Positions 1 through 12,987 of a stretch of 64,000 bases of DNA are shown one piece after another. The position numbers were made by a program, and so were the translations under genes. Below the pieces are notes generated by a model, which was not told where the DNA came from, searched no databases, and saw only the letters and a program-made list of their open reading frames with translations. Numbering within the stretch: the first letter of the stretch is position 1; each line of letters starts with the position of its first letter. This DNA is from Daldinia sp. FL1419 (lineage: Eukaryota > Ascomycota > Sordariomycetes > Xylariales > Hypoxylaceae): the NCBI GenBank assembly GCA_025201765.1, contig MU623343.1, positions 1-64,000 of the forward strand, in the 5' to 3' direction.

Positions 1-53
<53 letters not shown>
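1..53. repeat. poly-C run at window start
   Basis: Fifty-three consecutive C residues precede ordinary sequence. This is not the fungal telomere repeat (CCCTAA/TTAGGG). A homopolymer of this length at the edge suggests a contig end, a sequencing or assembly artefact, or an unresolved homopolymer. Confidence 0.9.
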
Positions 54-54
<1 letters not shown>

Positions 55-398
55 CTTGCCACTTAGAGTTTCCAGCTACTTTCATACTATGTACTTAAAT
101 TTGATAAAAGTTGCTTCAACAACGCGGTTTCGCAATATCATTTACTACTTACTTTAAATTTCCATATATGAAACTTTCATCAATTCATCCGGGATGGTCA
201 ATGGCAAGTCCTTACGGTTTATGTCAACTAGTTGGGGCTAACTAGCTCTAAATACATTACGTGCCATCGATCTATCTGGGTAGTCTTAAACGTCTATCAA
301 GCGACATCTAGCTAGTTGAAATCGTTTAAATAATAACCAAGAGGTCGTCACCCTTTTATTTTTCTCTTCCAAGGTTGTTTGTGATACATCATCCCACC
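54..398. other. upstream region of TFC4
   Basis: A+T-rich sequence before the TFC4 start codon with no coding signal. It presumably holds the promoter and 5' UTR; a TC-rich stretch (about 354-370) lies just before the ATG. Confidence 0.5.
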
Positions 399-3300
399 AT
401 GAGTCATCCATTTTCGTCTACTTTCGACGCCCTTCAAGCGCACTTCATTCAAAAGTCAGACAATTCAAATACAGCCAGTCCTCATCCAGAAAGCACAATA
501 CCACTGCCTCCCCAGGTACAACACTCGGGTCCTCCTCAGATTGCCCCCAATGTAGCCCAAAACACGAGGCCTGACACAAGCTCGAGTTATATGCAAAATG
601 CTTTTCGCCCTCCATCGCACACAGCCATGGGAGCACCGCAACCGCAGTTCAACAACAATGTCCGTCCGCCCAGGTCAAGCTATCAAGCAATTCAGCCTTA
701 CCCGCTCCGAGAGATTCGGCCTCTTCCAAGGCCAGATATCCCACCGATGATGTATCACCACCCGCCTGTTTATCCCAGTACAGCTAATGTGCAAGGTTGG
801 GGTTTTCCTCCGAGTGGTATACCAAGAGATGTCCCGGTCCTCCATCCAGCTTCAGGGCCGCCTCGTAACGGGGGCAGTCTCGCCCAACCGCAAAACTCAA
901 CAGGCGGTTCACGGGATGCGCCAGCTGATACAAGTAACCAAGTGACGATTACGGGAAAAGAGCCAGATCCGATGGATTCTGCTACTGACGCGCTTTTAGA
1001 GCGGCAGAATGACCTTAACAAGGAGAATCCGATGCCAAAGCTCCCTCCTATGCGGGGACTCATCAAGAAATACCTTCGCGCCGATATCAAGGCAGGCCGT
1101 CCTCGAGGCGGCCGCGGCGGTCGAGTTGCGAGGAAACGGGGCCCGAGGAAGGCTGCTGAGCCAACTGGTGATATTAAATATCGCCTTAATATGGCATCGA
1201 ATGCGTACATGGATGGACGTATCGATGAAGCTATCGACTTCGTAAATGATGCTATTCGTATCAACGCTGAGACGTATCGAGCTTGGGTTCTCTTAGCATC
1301 ATTACGCCAGGAGAAAGGCGATAGGGAAGGCCACTTCCACGCGCGGCTGTTCGCCGCGCATTTACAGCCAAAAATAATAGACGAGTGGCTTCAGTGCGCC
1401 GAGCTAGCCATCGCGCTTCGAGAGGAATTCCCGGAACAGGCAGATGAGTACCTCGACAATGCTGATAAGCTGTACTCGAGAGCCCTGAGAATCGACGGCA
1501 AGCACAGTGGAGCACGCCATGGAAGGGCCGCGGTACGCTTTGAAATGGGTCACCTGAAATCAGCAGTCAAGGACTACGCTGCTTTGATTGAGCATTGCCC
1601 TTTTGATATATACGCCATCCGAAGTTACGCTGAAATATGCGTGCTGCTAGCAGACACCGGTAAGCCCCGATTCGCAGATGGCCCTGGAAAGGCTATAGAG
1701 GTATATCGACATTGCATTGCACACTTTCGGGAAAATGGATTTGACCCTCAGTTCCCTTTCGACTGGCAAGACATCAAAATCTTTGTCGAGCTTCTCGCAT
1801 ACATTGAACAATTCGAAACCGCTATTCATGAACTAAGATCACTGTCAAGGTGGCTCTTGACTCGGTCAGATGAGACGTTTTGGGATAGTCAAGGGGATGA
1901 TCGCGAATGGGACGAAGACAGCACGCGACGATCACATGTAGACCAGTATCAGGATGGAAAGCATCCCGCCTCATCCTACGGCAAGGGTCTTCCGCTAGAA
2001 CTGAGAACAAAGCTTGCGGTATATCGCCTTAAACTTGATCAAGAAGATGAAGCTATGGTAAGACTACAAACCCTAGCATTAGTATTAAGCTAACAATCAA
2101 TCAGCGTCACTTAGCATTCATTGATCCGGATAAGTTCAACACGCCCGAACTCCTATTTGAACATTCGCCTCTCGTCATCGATGCAGCTTCGGCATTGTAC
2201 GAGGTAGGCCGTCTACCCATGGCCTTGCACTTTTATGAGCCGCTCCGAGAACCTGATCTCCTCGATACCGAGTCGCTTATCCGGGCGGGCCAATGCTATT
2301 TGGACGCAGGGGATAAAAGGCAGGCCGAGGAATGTTTTACTACAGCCATCGACCAGGATGAGGCCAATAGCGAAGCTTGCATTGATGCACGCTACCAATT
2401 GGCAAAGATGTACGAAGCCGCAAGAGAAGAAAGAGAAGCCTATATCCTTGTGAACGAAGCCATCAAATTGCAGGAGGTTCGCGATCAAGCTCGCGAAGAG
2501 GCGCGTGGGGAGGATGAAGAGGATTTGGCAGAGGACAACGACGAGAATCGTGTATCAGACGATGACACTTCGTTACTCGAAACTGCACTGGGTCGTGTTA
2601 CTAGAGAAGAGATGGGCATAAAGCCAAAGCGAGTCAAGCGCCTACTCAAGCCAAAGGGCGAAAAACCGAAGCTAAAACCAAAGTCGAAGGAACGGAAACC
2701 CAGAACACCTTCGGATCCATCAAGAAGACGACGCAAGGTTTTTGGTCGTACGGATGAAATGCAATTAGAAGAGAAGAGAAGAGCAGAGGAATTATCCGAA
2801 GCATGGAAGATCGTACGGGAATCGCGAATCTCGTCCGAGGTTGATGCTAAAGGCCCTTCTAATGCATTTTTATCTGCAGCCCAAATTCTTGTCGATGACT
2901 TCAGATCGTACAAGGATTTCTACAGCTGGGACAAGTACCTGGCGCATCTTGGCATAAATCAAGCACGCGAGAAGGTTGAGGCCCGAAAGGGAAACCCGAA
3001 CCTTCTAGCCATGGCAGAGCGTCTATCTAACAGTAAGTTGCGTTGTCTCAATAGCAAAGGCCTTGCACTAACCTAAACATAGACCTGAACCCAGAGGAAT
3101 CTGGCACCGAGAAACAGGTCAAGGTTGCCGTGAGCTATCGAGGGGTCTCATTTGCTGAATGGCTCGACCTTTTCCTCGAGTACGCTATTGGTTTGGCTCA
3201 GGTCGGGAAATTCCAGGAGGCTTATAAGGTATGCGAATCTGCTCGCGATACTACAATATTCTCTAAATCTAAGGAAGATGTATTCTTAATACACGTAACA

Positions 3301-4190
3301 TGGGCTGGTAAGATTATTATCTCGAATGGCATGATACCTAGCTAACCGGATACAGCATGCGCACTGCGTGGTAGAGATGAGGAGACGTGTGTTGCCACAG
3401 CTCGTTGGCTTATGAGAGAGTATCAATACGATACAGACCCTTTCCGGATGTTTTCTGCCTTATCAAGATTATGTCCATCGCCAGCATCGTGGTATGCTTC
3501 TGGTCCCGTCCAGAAGTATATGTTACGACAAATCAAGCTCATGGACCGCGCTATTACCGCGGCGGCAGGGGCTGATGATAGTGGTGACGAAGAGGGCATA
3601 CCTAGCGGCAGGGTATACCCGAGTAAGGAGTTAGACATCACATTGCTAATGCTTTACGGGCACATCTTGTTCATATCGAACAGCTTTACCTATGCGTTAA
3701 GTAAGTGTAAAGATATTTATTCAAAGTAGTCTAACGACTTATGCACTGATAGAATACTAACACCGCCACAGATTACTTTTTAAGAGCTTATACTCTAGAT
3801 CCAAACAACAGCATGGTCATTCTCAGCGTCGGCCATTGTTATGTCCACTACGCACTCAAGAGGCAAGCCGAGAATCGGCAGTTCCTCCTAACTCAAGGCT
3901 TCCTCTTCCTACACCAATATTATGACCTCAAAGTAGCCTCACCTAGCGCGGCGCACAGACAGGAAGCTCACTATAACCTCGCCCGTAGCTACCACGCTAT
4001 CGGCATACCGCATCTCGCCGTGGAATACTACGAGCGCGTACTCCAAGATGTACCCGAACCCTCGGAGAACGGCATTATGGGTAGCGACGACCTGAGCCAG
4101 GAGGCGGCGTATAATCTCCAGCAGATTTACTGGGCAGGCGGGGACGTGAAAGCCATTAAGGGGATCGCAGAGAAGCATTTGGTTTTGTAG
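399..4190 (+). CDS. TFC4: Transcription factor TFIIIC TPR subunit (Tfc4/Sfc4, tau-131 type)
   Basis: Exons 399-2057, 2105-3032, 3083-3307, 3356-3700 and 3772-4190 join without a frame break to give 1191 aa; the four introns are 47-71 bp. The start is the first in-frame ATG (context caccATG). Residues 1-200 are Pro/Ser/Gln-rich and look disordered, followed by a basic Gly/Arg patch (GRPRGGRGGR, near 233). Tetratricopeptide repeats begin near 258 (NAYMDGRIDEAIDFVNDAIR) and resume after a charged linker in exon 2 (an acidic run, then a Lys/Arg-rich run). By family knowledge this subunit is the TPR scaffold of TFIIIC subcomplex tau-A, which binds the A box of tRNA genes and recruits TFIIIB in the nucleus. 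It is somewhat longer than the yeast protein (about 1025 aa), mainly through the N-terminus. The last exon ends in TPR-like helices. Confidence 0.93.
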
Positions 4191-5333
4191 ACATGATGAT
4201 AATCAGGAGGGGAGTGCTTTGCAGTAATTCTAAAAGCGCTATGGAATAGCTAGATTACATGAATTGATACCCACGGCTCCGTCGCCGAACGTTCTACTTT
4301 CTACCCCCTTGATTCTAAGGAGCTGGGATCAACCAAAGTTATTATTACTCCACTCGTCGATCAATAAGCTTCCAAACGTCATTCTACGGAGATACTCTGT
4401 GGGGTTTTAGGATACTACTACAAGTTAGTTTGAATAACTAATGCAAGGGACAGACGTCTCGTCTAATGAGGCTCAAGCTTAAGAAGCGCCGTTTGATTTG
4501 GGAAACTAGGAGTCGTTGTAATGATCAACTTCGAAGAAGACGATCCTAAGTTGTGTTTCGGAGTTACTGAAGAATGATGCCGATGATGACGGTGACATCG
4601 GACTGACGACATCCATCCCCAAGAACACTAACGGCCCGTGCCCCGGACCGCTCTTCTCAGCCCTACGGTCGACGCCGTTACACGGTGCGTGTTATTGTGG
4701 ACTGGGCTTACGGATCCATCCGTACTGTATAATGAATTTCTATCTGCATACCATTATAGTATTACACCGAATTATAACAAGACGCTTACCCAATACTTGC
4801 CCCTTACCCAGCGCAGGAAGCTCTGACTCCGGTAGATCAAATCGTCACAGTATCCCAGACACTGCGATATAATGACTACATCAACATTCGCACAGTCCCT
4901 TTCACGATCCTCGGCGTCGTAAATGTACGTGGTGAACGGGGTTTTCTTTCTCTCCCTAGACCCGGCCACGCGACGCTCCTGCGAGCCACAGATTCCTCGT
5001 CGCCGAGTTATGATATCAGGATTACGAAATCAGTCTTATCACGACGCACGTCTATGACTTCATCACGATGGTTGGATCTTTTAGTATGGAGGGTTCACCG
5101 CTTTGTTTCTTGGGGACGGCGAGGATATAAGGGTTGAGGTTGTCCTCGAACTCAATTTCTTGGTTTCCTCTCGAAGTCACAACGACTCAAACAACACAAC
5201 GTCTGCAGTAATCTCAACATCGGCCTCGTCACAGATTTTTAAAACAGTCTCCATATATAAAACAGCGAAAACGGCTATCATCGCAGCAATCCCCGACCCA
5301 ACCCTCAGCCAGCACCTCCTCGACATAGCCACC
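4191..5333. other. intergenic region TFC4 - DUF2945 gene
   Basis: About 1.1 kb with the TFC4 3' end and the promoter/leader of the next gene. Short open frames here have no recognisable product and no convincing start or splice context. No RNA gene seen. Confidence 0.6.
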
Positions 5334-5661
5334 ATGCCGCAGTACAAGACCGGCCAGACCGTCCGCTACAAGCCCGTCGGCGGCCCCGACTCCAACACCC
5401 CGGAGAGCACGGGCAAGATCACCGACGTGATTACCGAGCCCGGCGTCCAGGCCGATCGGAATGTCCAGGCTACTTCGGAGGACCCGCGCTACGAGGTACG
5501 TTGCATTTCACCAAGCCCTTATCCGTACTCGAACCCCAATTTGGTCTCTGAAGTGCGAGCTTAGTCCATGATGCTGACGAACTCGGTGTGTGTAGATCCA
5601 GAACGACAACACGGGAAAGGTCACTTCCGTGTATGAGAAGAACATTCTTGGATCTGCTTAG
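5334..5661 (+). CDS. Small Hva1-TUDOR domain (DUF2945) protein
   Basis: Two exons, 5334-5495 and 5596-5661, separated by a 100-bp intron (GTACGT...TGTAG), encode 75 aa. The start ATG has a strong context (gccaccATGcc). The protein begins MPQYKTGQTVRYKPVGG and has a second block GKITDVITEPG, with basic and polar residues typical of the short fungal 'hypervirulence-associated protein TUDOR domain' family (DUF2945, PF11160). It ends NTGKVTSVYEKNILGSA. The length is normal for stand-alone members. The molecular role is not established; the fold suggests a small beta-barrel binding module. No signal peptide or membrane segment is visible, so a soluble intracellular protein is inferred. The intron falls inside the domain and restores the reading frame exactly. 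Confidence 0.85.
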
Positions 5662-7125
5662 GAGGATACCTGAATACGTTTGGAATCAAGCGTTGCTGGT
5701 TTTAGGATACAGAAATTGGGATTATGCTTGTACACCTTGGGATGATTGGGATGATGATTTTCGATCGTTTTGGAGTGTTACTACTACTTGTTACCTTTTA
5801 GCGACCAGACAGCTATAGAGTGACAAATACGAATACGAATTCCATTGCGGAAAGCATATATTAGATTCCTTGTGTTTAGCTCGCGGCGTTTATGGCTGGT
5901 CCTTGGGTGAGGTTGACTATTTCAAATTTGGCCTTTGGCATTACATCTTATTGAATATTAGATATTATTAGCATTTCACTTAAACATGTCGTTGAAGGCG
6001 CCCGCTAGGCATACTTGATAATCTACGTGTGCTTCAATATTTTCACTTGGTAGTAGACATTATCGCGAAAACACACTGCAAGATAGCCAAGCCAAGTAGT
6101 AAAAATCACATCGTATTCACATCGCCATGCTCATGTTGAGAAGTAACGATTAGCCACTTCCATAAACTCTCTACCCAACCGAAGGTCGAGTGCTTTCTAA
6201 ATCAAAGCAAGCGACGTCCTTTCCGTCCGACAAGCGTAGCAGCGATCAGCAGCAAATATATACAGCAGCAGCAACGCAGGTTGCTATATACGAAAAGACT
6301 AGGTAGTTTTGAACTTCAACTAGGTTGTAAAACCCCAGCCCGACGGCAAGAGGAAAAAACACCAGGCTTGCTTTCCATTTCCTCACCACGTGCATTCCCC
6401 GTGGGCCCGGGAATCATGAAAAAGCTTGCGTACGCAACCGCCGCTTTCCTTCTCTTCTTTCTATGGTCGTCGCGTTTGCTCGGGGAAGGGGGGGTAGTAA
6501 CGCAATAATACAAAACGCAAAAACACGCGGCGTCGTCGTCGGCTCGGCTCGGACAGTAAACTTCGTAGACGGTGATGGACATGGATGCTGGAACAGACCC
6601 GGAACGTACAAAAGAGAGGGATATGGGTATGTACCTGATCAGAACAAAAAGAGAAAACGAAAAATAACAGAAAAATGAAGATTTCCAGTTAGGTATTGGT
6701 ATGGTGGTATAGTATTCCGTGACGACGATGAATCAAGATGAATGGATGGTGTGGTATGGTATTTAGAACTCTCGCGTCTCCCACTCTTCGCCCCTGAACC
6801 GCCCGCACCCGGGATGAGGCGTATACAAGACGTAGAAAACACAAAAATCCAATGGTACACAAGATGGAATGTCCTTTACTCCAGGCGCCCTACACCGATG
6901 ATGTTGGATGTTGTCAAAAGTTGGGGGGGTGCCGCAAAAGAAGTGGGCAGAAAAAAAAAAACTATGTAAACAAAAGCAGGTCGGCCGAGAAGCGAATATG
7001 AATGACATGACATGAAGGTGGAAAGCACGAATGGTGGCCTATAGAATCAATGATAAAGTAACGCGATGGGAGAAATGCCGGCCTCATCCGAGTACTGAAG
7101 AAGCGAAGGGTATAAGAGGAGTAGT
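5662..7125. other. convergent intergenic region DUF2945 gene - teaC
   Basis: The two flanking genes point towards each other, so this 1.46 kb should hold both 3' UTRs and terminators. I see no coding pattern; the short ORFs on both strands overlap and lack homology that I recognise. An A9 run lies near 6950. Confidence 0.6.
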
Positions 7126-10100
7126 TTATACCGTGCCTCGAAGGCGTTGCTTACGGGCTAACCAGTCCCCGAGCATGTTATCCAATTGCTAGATGATCAT
7201 TAGCCAAGTCGATAGATAATAACGAAAAAGGGGGAAATCATGCGAAAACTTACCGTCGTAATCTCGGCTAATCTTGCGTTCTGCTCACGAAACAAAGAGC
7301 CTACAACAGGATGATCAGGGCCTGCGGGCGCCACGTCGTTCTTATCGTACACAATGACTAGCAGATCCCTAATATCAGAGCCCGAGTCGAAGAAGGCTCG
7401 GAGACTGGCGTCGTTCCAAGCCGACGTAGTCGCTGTCGATGTTGACGTCGTCACTGAATCTTGCTTTCCGTGAGTCCTATTTTCCACTTCCACCAATTCT
7501 GGTGATGGGGATGACGCAGGAGAAGATTGATCTTCCTGGCTAGAAGTATCGACCATGAGAGCAGGTGGGTTAGATGATTGGGCCGGCGAAACCTCAACGG
7601 GAGATTCTGAAAGCCGTTCCTCGTCGGCGGGGCCTTGGGCCTTGACCGTTTGGTCGCTTTGCTCCGACGCAGAGGTTTGAGCGCTGACGTAACTGTCTGG
7701 ATATGCTCCCGGCAGAGTTGGCCGCGTTTGCTTCGCTTCAGGAGCCTGGCGTGTCGGTTCTGGGGGTGTTTTTGTTGGCTGCGGCGTGGTTTCGTCTTCT
7801 TCAGGTGAATCGAAATCATCAAGTTCAAGTCGCGATTTCGCTTTCGTAACCTTCTGTGGCTTGCTTTCCTTCGTGGCAACTGGCCTCGAGTTATTCTTCT
7901 CGTTCTTCCGGGATGATCTGTCTGGGCTTTCAAGCCGATCAGACTCTACCATTCTCAGTGTCGCCGGTGGTACGTTCGCCACGTTGTTACTTCTAGCCTC
8001 CGACGCCAACATGGGACCCCGTTCCGAACCCGACTGCGACGGTGCGATAGCAGGTTTGCGCGTAGGCGAAGAATCGGTCCTAGGTTGCTGCTTCTGAAGC
8101 TTGCTTGTATTCCGCTGCGGTCCATTGGCCTTTTCAGGCGATAGATCCGCATCAGCCGCGTGCGCTTCCTCAGCTTCCTTCTCCGCCATCTCAGCGCCAG
8201 CGTCCAGTGATCTCTTGCCAAATGAGTCGTCATCATCATCAGTAGACTTCTTCTTGTCTTTCCTCGAGAAGAAACTCCGAATCGCGCTCGGCTTCTTTTC
8301 CTTTTCTTTCTTATCCTTCTCTCTCTTCTTCCTATCATCCTTATTCCTGTCAGGTGTAAGTTCTTTGTCCAGACTTGGTCGTTGCCGTAGAGACTCTTTC
8401 GAGTCGCTCGAAATCCGCGGTTCATTATCATCACGGAGTAGACCAGGAGTCAACGTGATCTTCTTAGTTTCTATCGTCTCGTCCTTGAAGAAAGAATCCG
8501 TGTTCCTAACAGTACCATTCCTTGTAACCCGTTCGTTCTTGGGATCGAACATGTCGTTGCTATCCCTACGAATGTCATCTTGGACGGTTAACAGCGAACC
8601 ATCCTTGTCGCCGGCCTTAGTCGAGTCTAATTTGACCTGTTTCTGTAGACCTTTGGGCTTGAGCGGCTCCACCTTTGCGGATTCATCATCATCGGAGATA
8701 TCATCGATAGATATTTTCACCTCTTGCCTCTGTTGAGCTTGCGAGCCCTGCTCTTCAAGTTCCTTTTCGCTGTCCCCATCTTCTTCATCACTAGAAAATT
8801 CGGGATCAGAATAATCGACATAAGTCGGTGCCGTAAAGGTGACAGTCTTCTTTCTCCTTCTTATCGCCGTCTTTATAGTGCCCTTGGTCTTCTCTGCTTG
8901 GTCGCCAAGCATCGTTGTCGACAGCTAATCTGCAATTAGATATAAATCCTTAGTTTTTGGACACAACTACATACGTCAATATTTCGGTGCTTGTTAAGAC
9001 GTGCTAGCCTTTCGGTAGGCGTCTCGATGTGTTCTGCTGGTAAGTATCCTGGCAAACAGATGTGAGTTTGGAGTTGAGCTTCGAATATACCAATATCCCT
9101 TACCTATGCTACTATCCTTAACCACCCTTACAAGCCACCAGTAACTATTACTATCGTCAAGTAGCACCATGGTGTCGCCTTTGGTAGCATTGGCTTGGCC
9201 TTCGACCGTCGCAACGAAGGTGTGAAGCGCGTAAACGAACTCGAAATCGATGTCCTCTAAGTCTTGTAAGTCTCTACTACCCCAGCCGACGTCAATGAAT
9301 CTAGGGTTGGTGGCCAAGGAAATATCATCATAATCATCATCATCATCCTCTTCGGACGCATCGTAAGGAAGTAGCGAATAGGGCGAAATGTCAAATTCTT
9401 CTTCGTCTGATTCAGTCTCGATAGTTTGTGCATTCGATTGGTATTTCAGAGAGAAATTCACAGTTTTCGCATGTGGCTCAAAAGCGACGCGTCGATTAAT
9501 ATCTTCCTTCTCGTATTGTTCTGTTTCGCCTACCGGAGTCGTCGCGTGTATTTCCTATATGCTCGATTCGGATTCAGGTAATGACAGGTCGTCCGAGCGT
9601 TCGATACGTTTCGCGCCGTCGGCCGATTCGGTATACTTACCAAGAAGAGGATGATGACAATTTGACTTGTCAGCAGAAGCCTTGCTTGTCTGCTGGTCTG
9701 GGGGTTGTATAGGTAGATGTTCAATGGATTCGAGACACGGTGAAAGTAGTCTCGTCTTGCTGAGTGCTAGAGAATTGATGGGAACGGGGTGTAGAATCAA
9801 AGGACGCAGCGAGTCGACGCGCTGTGGCCAGACGGGAGGCGGAAGGGTATACCCACCATCTTCAATTGAAGGAGAGCTCGAAATCTTGTCCATCATGTCA
9901 TCGTCCAAGCCATCATCCGCGTCGGCGTCCATATCACCATCGTCGGAGCCATTGTTGTTAACGTTTCCATTGTTTCCATTATGCGCGATTGCGAGCGCAT
10001 CGTCGGATTGCATCTTGTTGCCATTCAAGGAATTCGCGAGTTGTTCGGCGTATTGCTGTAAATCGCTGGTGTGCTCACCATCGGTCCACGAGATTCTAGG

Positions 10101-10471
10101 ACTTCGAGCTTCCTCGTCAGCCCTGTCGTCATGGACTTCGCGCAAAGTCTCAGCCTGATGCGGCGCGAGTGACCCGTTCGGTGCTGCGTTCGACGATATA
10201 GATATATGTTTCTTAGCAGAAGGGGTGTCTTGACTTTGAAGGTCGATGGTATCTGCAAATTATTCGAAAAGGACCAGAAGTATTAGCATAGCACAAGGAA
10301 CAAACAATTCATAATTATTATTTTTTTTTTCCTAGGACAAGGGGTCGACTAGGTATTGCATTGTAATAATTTTCCCAAAATTTCCCCCTTCTCCCCTTAG
10401 GTCCTTTTAGAGGTTGGCAGGTTCATATGTAGATCCGACTCACCTGCGCGAATCATCTGGGGTCTGGTCAT
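7126..10471 (-). CDS. teaC: SH3-domain cell-end marker TeaC/Tea4 (Bud14 family)
   Basis: Six exons on the minus strand: 10471-10444 (28 bp), 10252-9641, 9529-9104, 9048-8975, 8924-7254 and 7188-7126, giving 957 aa. The SH3 domain spans about 311-367 (ALHTFVATVEG...YWWLVRV...GYLPAEHI) and is followed by the family-typical NIDLSTTMLGD. Upstream is an acidic stretch; the C-terminal half is charged, Ser/Pro-rich and probably disordered. Three RVxF-type PP1-docking motifs are visible: RRVAF (226-230), KTVNF (235-239) and KTVTF (406-410). By family knowledge Tea4/TeaC sits at hyphal tips, links microtubule-delivered Tea1/TeaA to formins, and recruits PP1. Introns are 191, 111, 55, 50 and 65 bp. Intron 2 has two frame-compatible acceptors 9 bp apart (exon start 9529 or 9520), which changes three residues. 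The C-terminus (LDNMLGDWLARKQRLRGTV) lies in a separate small exon. Confidence 0.9.
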
Positions 10472-10570
10472 GGCTGCTATCTTTTTCCCAAAGAGGTCCG
10501 CGGAATCAATTCCCACGGATCAATGTTAAATGAACTTTGATATGGGTCCGCTCGTTCATAACAGCTATAC

Positions 10571-10621
10571 AGCAACAATAGCAGTAACAGCAGTAACAGC
10601 AGTAATAGCAGTAACAGCAGT
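10571..10621. repeat. AGTAACAGC-type microsatellite
   Basis: Imperfect tandem copies of a 9-bp unit (AGTAACAGC, with AGTAATAGC variants) lie about 100 bp upstream of the teaC start codon, in its promoter or 5' UTR. Confidence 0.85.
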
Positions 10622-11876
10622 ATTTTTATTCTTGCCCTGTGCTGCCCTTATGTTGCCTTGTGCTGCCTTGTATGGTTTGTACCGCCTGTATTCCCTCTTC
10701 CCTAGGCCTCTTTTTCCGCGTCCTCGCGCCTTGGTGCCTTGGTGGTGGATTGTCGCAAGGGGTTGGGTGGGAAAAAGCTGGTCGGGAACGCCTTGACCAC
10801 AGACCAAAAATCAATGCCCACCTAACTTTATTTCCCTAGGTTAGAAAAAAGTTGATAAGAGACGAGTACAAAAAGATCGGCATGCGATTGAAAGTTTGCG
10901 CGCAAATCTCGGGCTAATTGTGTCGAATGGTGTTGTAGTTTTTTTTATTTTGGTTCCAAGAATAGATGGATAGTATCCATTGAAGTTGTATGAATGAGCG
11001 GATGTGGTGAGATTGAAATGGCGAATTATTACATATGCCTCCAAGAAAAAAAAAAAAAAAAAAAGTCCTGGTTATCAGTAAAGTCTGACTAGTGTACATA
11101 CATACGGTAATACTAGACTCGGGGAATCGCTGATCAGATACAACAAATACAACGAAAATGCGAAAGGAGGCCCTGCAGATTGCAGTCCAATTCGGGTTGG
11201 TATGAAACAGGGTACTGAGCAAGACCCGCAGGGGGGTTCTGAATGTTCTGAATGAGTGGGTTGTGGCAGACGTTAAAATGAGGGCAACAAATACTATGTA
11301 CCTAACTTTTACAGTTGTCAACTCGGTCAACTTGGTGGGGCTACAACAACCGAGATAAGTATTGGCTACCTAATGCTAGCCTGCCGCATCCTTTAATTCC
11401 CAAGTATACTGTACAATTATAGTATCTTTGTCCTCTTCCTGTCCTCCCCCACATCGTCGACGTGAGGGCTAAATATAAGTTTCTTTCCCCATACCTGCAT
11501 ATTCCGTGCTACCAGGAGATACACTAGATACATGAATGAGATCAGGTACTATGTACGCAACCTTGGAAGGTGGAAAGCAAACGTCAATAGTCCACACCCG
11601 GTACATAGATCTCGTCGCCTAACTACTTGCCTTATATCTGAGTAGGTAGTCATCTATGCGAGTGTTGGCAGTAATACGCCAGTCATAGCCCCATTGGCTT
11701 CGCTCCCCACCATCATCCATATAGAATTATCTCGATACATTTTTGGTACGACTAAGAATATTAGGGAAATTAATTTTATAGCGTTGTTTCTGTGTATTCT
11801 GCTAGCTAAGACTCTCCAGCGCCATCGTAGAGATGTCTGATAAAAAGGCTATAATTAAATAAGTGCCCGTATCTAC

Positions 11877-11886
11877 TACCTAGGTA
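11877..11886. repeat. TACCTAGGTA palindrome, copy 1
   Basis: Perfect 10-bp palindrome in intergenic DNA. Identical copies are at 22906, 43199, 43965, 54001 and 59175. Confidence 0.9.
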
Positions 11887-12987
11887 GTCTTCTGAGCAGC
11901 TTACAGATGCAGATCTTGAACTACCTGTAGCTATAGAAATGCGAGGCGGTGAAGCATGTCCATTGCTTGCTTGATAGCTCTTCCTACTAGAGCTATAATC
12001 ACCAAGTTTACCATGCCTGAACAGTCTGTTATGTCTCTCTCGTACGCCAATAGCGTTATCATCGGCATGTGAATCCAACAGATGCATACTGCTACGCTAA
12101 TGCCAGCGACGAACTACATAGTAGACAGTTCATTCCAAAAAAAAAAAAGGACTATTTGTTCATTGCATCCGAGTCTCACGGAAATCAACAAGTAGATCAG
12201 TGCTTCATACACCTGCGAATCAACTCCACATCCATTGCAGGTAACCAATCAGCTGCAGATTCGATGTTATTGTCTCTACTTACCTGCGGTTAGATATTCC
12301 AAGCTGTCAACCTTTTTGCCCCTGTCCCAAAACCCTACCTACTATGGTATAGTCTAGTGGTTCCTGCGTTAGTGTAGAGCATAGACCTACACGTGTAGTC
12401 TCTATCGTGGAGAAGGCCGCAGTTCTTGGGCCGAATCGGCGACCAAGAATTTCCCGAATAAGGGCCTTCACCTAAACGTGCCCCGGTTTACGCGGTCATG
12501 TCAACCCGGTATGAACGGAATGCACTCCATGGCTATTATTGAAACATGGACCACGCCTGGAGAGTCGCATTTCTATCCATCTTAGGTGCTGGAAGAGGTT
12601 ACCTACCTATATAACTCGTTTGAGAAACGGTGGGTGGTATTTGCTTTGTCCTAAATTTGTTCTTTGCCCTAAATTCGTTGGCAATTATGTATAGGGGTAT
12701 CAAGGGCGCCCCTTATAACGTCAACAATTATGTAGGGATCTTGCATTATTAGTAAACCAACCCAATCAAATATATTTTATCAGAAAAGTTTACATATTTG
12801 CTTTTAGTATATTCATTTCAAAGCCACAAGTAGACCAACGCCAGAGAGTCCACTTGTGGCTAAAGTATTGACGTCGTGGACTCACATAGAAGAACCAAGA
12901 ATAAACCCAAGACTCAACAAGTGTCTATTGAGGATAATTGTTATATTCCAACTCCAAGCCAATTATATTAACCAAAAAATTCCTGCA

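Larger units (their letters stand above)
10472..12987. other. divergent intergenic region teaC - photolyase
   Basis: About 2.5 kb shared upstream sequence of two divergent genes. It contains an AACAGCAGT microsatellite (10571-10621), a C/T-rich stretch near 10630-10710, a poly-A run (11045-11063) and one TACCTAGGTA palindrome (11877-11886). No gene-like ORF seen on either strand. Confidence 0.6.

Noticed and set aside
7955..8736. Long ORFs on both strands inside the teaC exon
   Set aside because: Shadows of the real frame, caused by its biased Lys/Ser/Arg codons.
12344..12450. tRNA-like A box (TATAGTCTAGTGG)
   Set aside because: It matches tRNA-Glu/Asp 5' sequence, but there is no valid B box at the right distance, no anticodon arm with a 7-nt loop and no acceptor pairing.
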